Part shown: positions 6,909-9,614 of the stretch, in pieces
How the letters are laid out: each line of letters begins with the position of its first letter
Numbering within the stretch: position 1 is the first letter of the stretch
From: Bacillota bacterium
Lineage (GTDB): Bacteria; Bacillota; Clostridia; Lachnospirales; Bianqueaceae
DNA: 9,614 nucleotides
Assembly: GCA_017474705.1 (NCBI GenBank)
Contig: JAFVHC010000143.1
Location: 1-9,614, forward strand
Reading direction: 5' to 3'
Program-made: the position numbers and the translations under genes
Notes under the pieces: model-generated
What the model was told of the DNA's origin: nothing
What the model saw: only the letters and a program-made list of their open reading frames with translations
The model's database searches: none

Positions 6909-6937
6909 ATCATTCACTATATCATACCCTCTGTCAA
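6909..6937 (-). promoter_or_regulatory. Possible promoter for the alpha/beta hydrolase gene
   Basis: Leftward, a perfect TTGACA (6937-6932) is followed after 17 nt by AATGAT (6914-6909), four of six matches to TATAAT. Transcription would begin near 6902, directly before the ribosome binding site, giving an unusually short leader of about 15 nt. The -35 is convincing, the -10 less so. The same 70-bp gap must also hold the promoter of the sensor kinase, for which I see no good -35/-10 pair. Confidence 0.35.
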
Positions 6938-6957
6938 AAGCAAGGAGAAATCTTACC

Positions 6958-8664
6958 ATGCAGCCTCGTTCCAGTGCCATCCGGCGTACTGCCTTACTGA
7001 TCATCCTGATCGAACTGATCTTGCTCGCCTTCTTCGCCTTTCAAGCGATCCGCTTTGGTACTGCCAATGACCGCAGTGAAGCCGAAGCGCGGGAAGAACT
7101 CCTGCAGAACAGTGCGGAGCAGCTGCACACCGTTTTGAACGCGGCCATTCGCATGGCAGAAAATCTCGCGTCTGACGACCGCATGAATCAGCTGGCCTAC
7201 CACAGTTACTTATCAGAATATGATCGCTCTCGCATCATCCTGGGTCTGATCACCAATCTGAAGAATATGCAGGGGATGTATCCGGTGGTGGATAACATCC
7301 AGATCCTTTTTCCCAAGGAAGAAATGGTGCTGGACAACAACAGCGGCTATAATAATCAAAGGCCTTATGAGTCCCCTTCAGAAGAGGAGCTGCACCTGTC
7401 GCCCTTTATGTATTATGAAGACGGAGTCCTGAAGCTGCGCATCCAGTACCCGCTGATCACCGCTTATTCGAACAGTGTGCCGGACTATGCCTGTGAATTC
7501 CACTTTTCTTCCGAGATCCTGGATTCCTACCTGCCATCGACTTCCGGCGCGGCCAACACCGGATGCTGTCTGCTGCTGCAGGATCCTGACGGTACCTGGT
7601 TCCCATTGGATACCAATGAAGACAATGGGCTCCCTTCTTTAGCAGACCTGCCTGAGCAGATCAAGGTGGACAGGACCCGTTGCAACGTTCACTATGCGCG
7701 CATCGGAGAACAGCCGCTTGCCATCGCTTTCTGGCAGCCTGTCCGGAGCCTCAGCCGTTCCATGACCGCCATGCTGATCAGTTTGGTTTCCATCGTCCTG
7801 CTGACCGGACTTTTGCTCGTGTTTTTGCTGTACCGTGCCAACAAGGATATCGCCGTCCCGATCCGCCGGCTGCTCTCCGCCTTCGATCAGGTCCGCGCCG
7901 GAGATCTTTCCACCCGGATCCGGCACAACAAGAACGATGAGTTCAGCCTGATCTACGAATCCTTCAATAACATGAGCGCCCGGACGCAGCAGTTGATCGA
8001 AGATATCAAAGAGCAGCATGTTTTGCTGCAGAACGCGGAACTGGCGCAGCTGCAGGCGCAGATCGACCCGCATTTTCTGTACAATAGTTTCAACATGATC
8101 AAGTATATGGCGGAAGGTGAAGAATACGAACAGATCTCCGAGACGGTCTCCAATCTGGCGGAGTATTATCGCTTCATCAATAAAGAGACCCGCCAGGCGA
8201 TCCCGCTGCAGGCCGAGGTCCGCCACATGGAGACCTATCTGTACATCCAGCAGCTGCGCTTCGAAGGCCGGATTCAGCTCGACGACGGTCAACTGCCGCA
8301 GCAGGCCGCAGGCTTTATGGTCCCGAAGCTGATCCTGCAGCCATTGGTGGAAAACTGTTATAAGCATGGGCTGAAAAACAAACTCCAGGATGGTCTGATC
8401 CAGATCCGCTACTTGATCGAAGGTGACCGCCTCACCCTTTCCATCGCAGATAACGGTGGGGAAATGACAGAAGAAAAGCTGGAAGAAGCCCGCAGACACA
8501 TGTATGATACGGATAACCAGTCGATCAGCCATGCCCTTTCCAATACGAGACGCCGGCTGGAGCTGGCCTTCGGAGATCCGGATATGATCGCACTGTCCAT
8601 CAATAAAGACCAGGGTCTTACGGTCGCCCTCCGGTTCGACCTGACCAAAACCGCGGAAGGATAA
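6958..8664 (+). CDS. YesM-like sensor histidine kinase (568 aa)
   Basis: This is a membrane-bound histidine kinase of the LytS/YesM type. A first membrane segment (about residues 12-32) leads to an extracytoplasmic sensor region (about 33-265, probably Cache-like). A second membrane segment (about 270-292) is followed by a HAMP linker (about 293-345, including PIRRLLSAFDQVRAGDLSTR). The His_kinase domain has the phospho-acceptor His372 in QIDPHFLYNSFNMI, and the ATPase N box is VENCYKHGL with Asn466. The ATP-binding glycine boxes are weak: DNGGE (498-502) for DxGxG, and SHALSN (524-529) where GxGLxN is usual. The start at 6958 has AAGGAG 10 nt upstream. Relatives normally phosphorylate a receiver-AraC (YesN-type) regulator. 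Here the next gene, 4 nt downstream and surely co-transcribed, is an AraC protein with no receiver domain. The signal is likely an extracellular sugar or a sugar-binding protein, by analogy only. Confidence 0.92.
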   Translation: MQPRSSAIRRTALLIILIELILLAFFAFQAIRFGTANDRSEAEAREELLQNSAEQLHTVLNAAIRMAENLASDDRMNQLAYHSYLSEYDRSRIILGLITNLKNMQGMYPVVDNIQILFPKEEMVLDNNSGYNNQRPYESPSEEELHLSPFMYYEDGVLKLRIQYPLITAYSNSVPDYACEFHFSSEILDSYLPSTSGAANTGCCLLLQDPDGTWFPLDTNEDNGLPSLADLPEQIKVDRTRCNVHYARIGEQPLAIAFWQPVRSLSRSMTAMLISLVSIVLLTGLLLVFLLYRANKDIAVPIRRLLSAFDQVRAGDLSTRIRHNKNDEFSLIYESFNNMSARTQQLIEDIKEQHVLLQNAELAQLQAQIDPHFLYNSFNMIKYMAEGEEYEQISETVSNLAEYYRFINKETRQAIPLQAEVRHMETYLYIQQLRFEGRIQLDDGQLPQQAAGFMVPKLILQPLVENCYKHGLKNKLQDGLIQIRYLIEGDRLTLSIADNGGEMTEEKLEEARRHMYDTDNQSISHALSNTRRRLELAFGDPDMIALSINKDQGLTVALRFDLTKTAEG

Positions 8665-8668
8665 TGAA

Positions 8669-9614
8669 ATGTCAGAATTCTCCAAAAAGCTTGAATCGTG
8701 CCGCCTGGCGACCGCGGAACTCACACCGGTCCTGCTGGATGAAAACATGGCTTCCGACCGTCCGGAACAGGCACGGCGCTATCCCCATCCCTTCGAGATC
8801 CTCTGGATGCGGGTGCGGCCGGATCACAGCCGGACCATGTTCTGCTTCTTCAACCAGATGATGTCCCGCGCCGTCTATCGGCAGGACGTGGGGGATTTCC
8901 ATCATCATGAATATGTGGAAATGATCTACGTCATCCAGGGATCCTACCGGATCGACACGGGCAGCGAGATCCTGTCCTTCGAAGAGCAGGAATTTGCCCT
9001 GATCGACCCGAATCTGGTCCATCGGGACGTGTATCGGGACGAACCCGGTGAAGTCCTGTTCCTTTGCATGTCAGAATCCTTCTTCGATGAATTGTTCCTC
9101 CGCCAGCTGGAAGGCAGCTCCCACGCGGATCTGACGGGCTTCATCAGCAACGCGCTGTACAATCCGAAGCGCAAAAGCGGCTGCCTGCGTCTTAGGAGCC
9201 ATCACAGCCAGGAAGAGATCGAACAACTGCTCTTCCACCTGATCCGGGAGATGGAGGATCATCAGGGCGGATATGAATATATGATCAAAGGCCTGATCAC
9301 CCGGGTGGTCAATACGCTGGCGCCGCAGATCTACCAGCAATTGTCCACCAATGAGCAGCAGCTGTACAAAAAGCGGCTGTACGAGCAGGTGCTCGATTAC
9401 ATGGAAAACCATCTGGCAGACGTCACTATCGAAGAACTGTCGGACGTCTTCCATTTTCAGAAGGATTATTTCACCCGGCTGATCCGCCAATATGGCGCGG
9501 TCAGCTTTACAGAGACCCTGAAACACATGCGGATCCGGAAAGCGGCCTACTTTCTGCAGCATACGGACATGTCCATTTCCGAGATCGCATCACGGGTGGG
9601 GTATCAGAATGAAA
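8669..9614 (+). CDS. AraC-family regulator with N-terminal cupin domain, 3'-partial
   Basis: The reading frame is open from ATG 8669 to the window edge (315 codons seen). An N-terminal cupin sensor follows a ~70-residue lead-in: HHHEYVEMIYVIQGSYRI (from His78) and FALIDPNLVHRDVY are the two beta-barrel halves, of the kind that binds a small sugar ligand. The C-terminal AraC DNA-binding domain starts near residue 235. HTH one includes TIEELSDVFHFQKDYFTRLI, and HTH two begins MSISEIASRVGYQNE, where the window ends, so only about 30 residues are likely missing. GGAAGG at 8655-8660 gives an 8-nt spacing to this ATG; the ATG at 8664 is in another frame and leads nowhere. It lies 4 nt after the kinase stop codon. 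It has no phospho-acceptor receiver domain, so it probably responds to a cytoplasmic ligand and may activate the divergent glycosidase promoters. That target is inferred. Confidence 0.9.
   Translation, partial: MSEFSKKLESCRLATAELTPVLLDENMASDRPEQARRYPHPFEILWMRVRPDHSRTMFCFFNQMMSRAVYRQDVGDFHHHEYVEMIYVIQGSYRIDTGSEILSFEEQEFALIDPNLVHRDVYRDEPGEVLFLCMSESFFDELFLRQLEGSSHADLTGFISNALYNPKRKSGCLRLRSHHSQEEIEQLLFHLIREMEDHQGGYEYMIKGLITRVVNTLAPQIYQQLSTNEQQLYKKRLYEQVLDYMENHLADVTIEELSDVFHFQKDYFTRLIRQYGAVSFTETLKHMRIRKAAYFLQHTDMSISEIASRVGYQNE

Noticed and set aside
6888..7004. Longer N-terminus for the alpha/beta hydrolase
   Set aside because: It would overlap the kinase start and bypass the strong AGGAGG before the ATG at 6887.
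7639..8748. 369-codon frame opposite the histidine kinase
   Set aside because: Covers the kinase catalytic region in antisense and runs into the next gene; no start signal.
8664..8861. 65-codon frame starting at the kinase stop codon
   Set aside because: Out of frame with the cupin-AraC gene that clearly occupies this DNA; Arg/Ser-rich shadow.

Overview
The window reads as a carbohydrate-use locus from a Gram-positive, Bacillota-type gut or plant-polymer bacterium. The basis is strong AGGAGG-type ribosome binding sites 6-10 nt before most starts, a consensus sigmaA-type promoter (TTGACA-17-TATAAT), a YesM-type sensor kinase, a GH1/ROK pair and AraC regulators. The coding DNA is fairly GC-rich, while the main divergent promoter region is sharply AT-rich. 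The genus cannot be told from the sequence, and I see no insertion sequence, phage gene, tRNA, rRNA or CRISPR array.

Layout: (1) 1-616 (+), the 3' part of an AraC-family regulator with an apparent one-base deletion inside its second helix-turn-helix. (2) 595-630, a terminator hairpin that can serve both strands. (3) 629-2974 (-), an operon of a GH1 enzyme with the 6-phospho-sugar binding signature followed by a ROK-family sugar kinase. (4) 2975-3205, a divergent promoter region with an extended -10 promoter leftward, a near-perfect promoter rightward and a 7-bp inverted repeat touching both. (5) 3206-5908 (+), a 900-residue GH106-like (alpha-L-rhamnosidase-like) cytoplasmic glycosidase. (6) 5892-6887 (-), an alpha/beta hydrolase (esterase-like) whose 3' end overlaps the glycosidase by 17 bp. 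(7) 6958 to the right edge (+), a YesM-like sensor histidine kinase followed 4 nt later by a cupin-type AraC regulator cut by the window edge. No gene-free stretch exceeds 300 bases.

Working model (inference): an imported glycoside is processed in the cytoplasm, since none of the four enzymes shows a signal peptide. The esterase would remove acyl groups, the GH106-like enzyme a terminal deoxy-sugar such as rhamnose. The ROK kinase would phosphorylate the exposed beta-glucoside and the GH1 enzyme would split the 6-phospho-glucoside. This would be a PTS-independent kinase/phospho-glycosidase route. No transporter lies in the window, so uptake must be encoded elsewhere. Two AraC proteins and a membrane sensor kinase without a visible receiver-domain partner suggest layered control.
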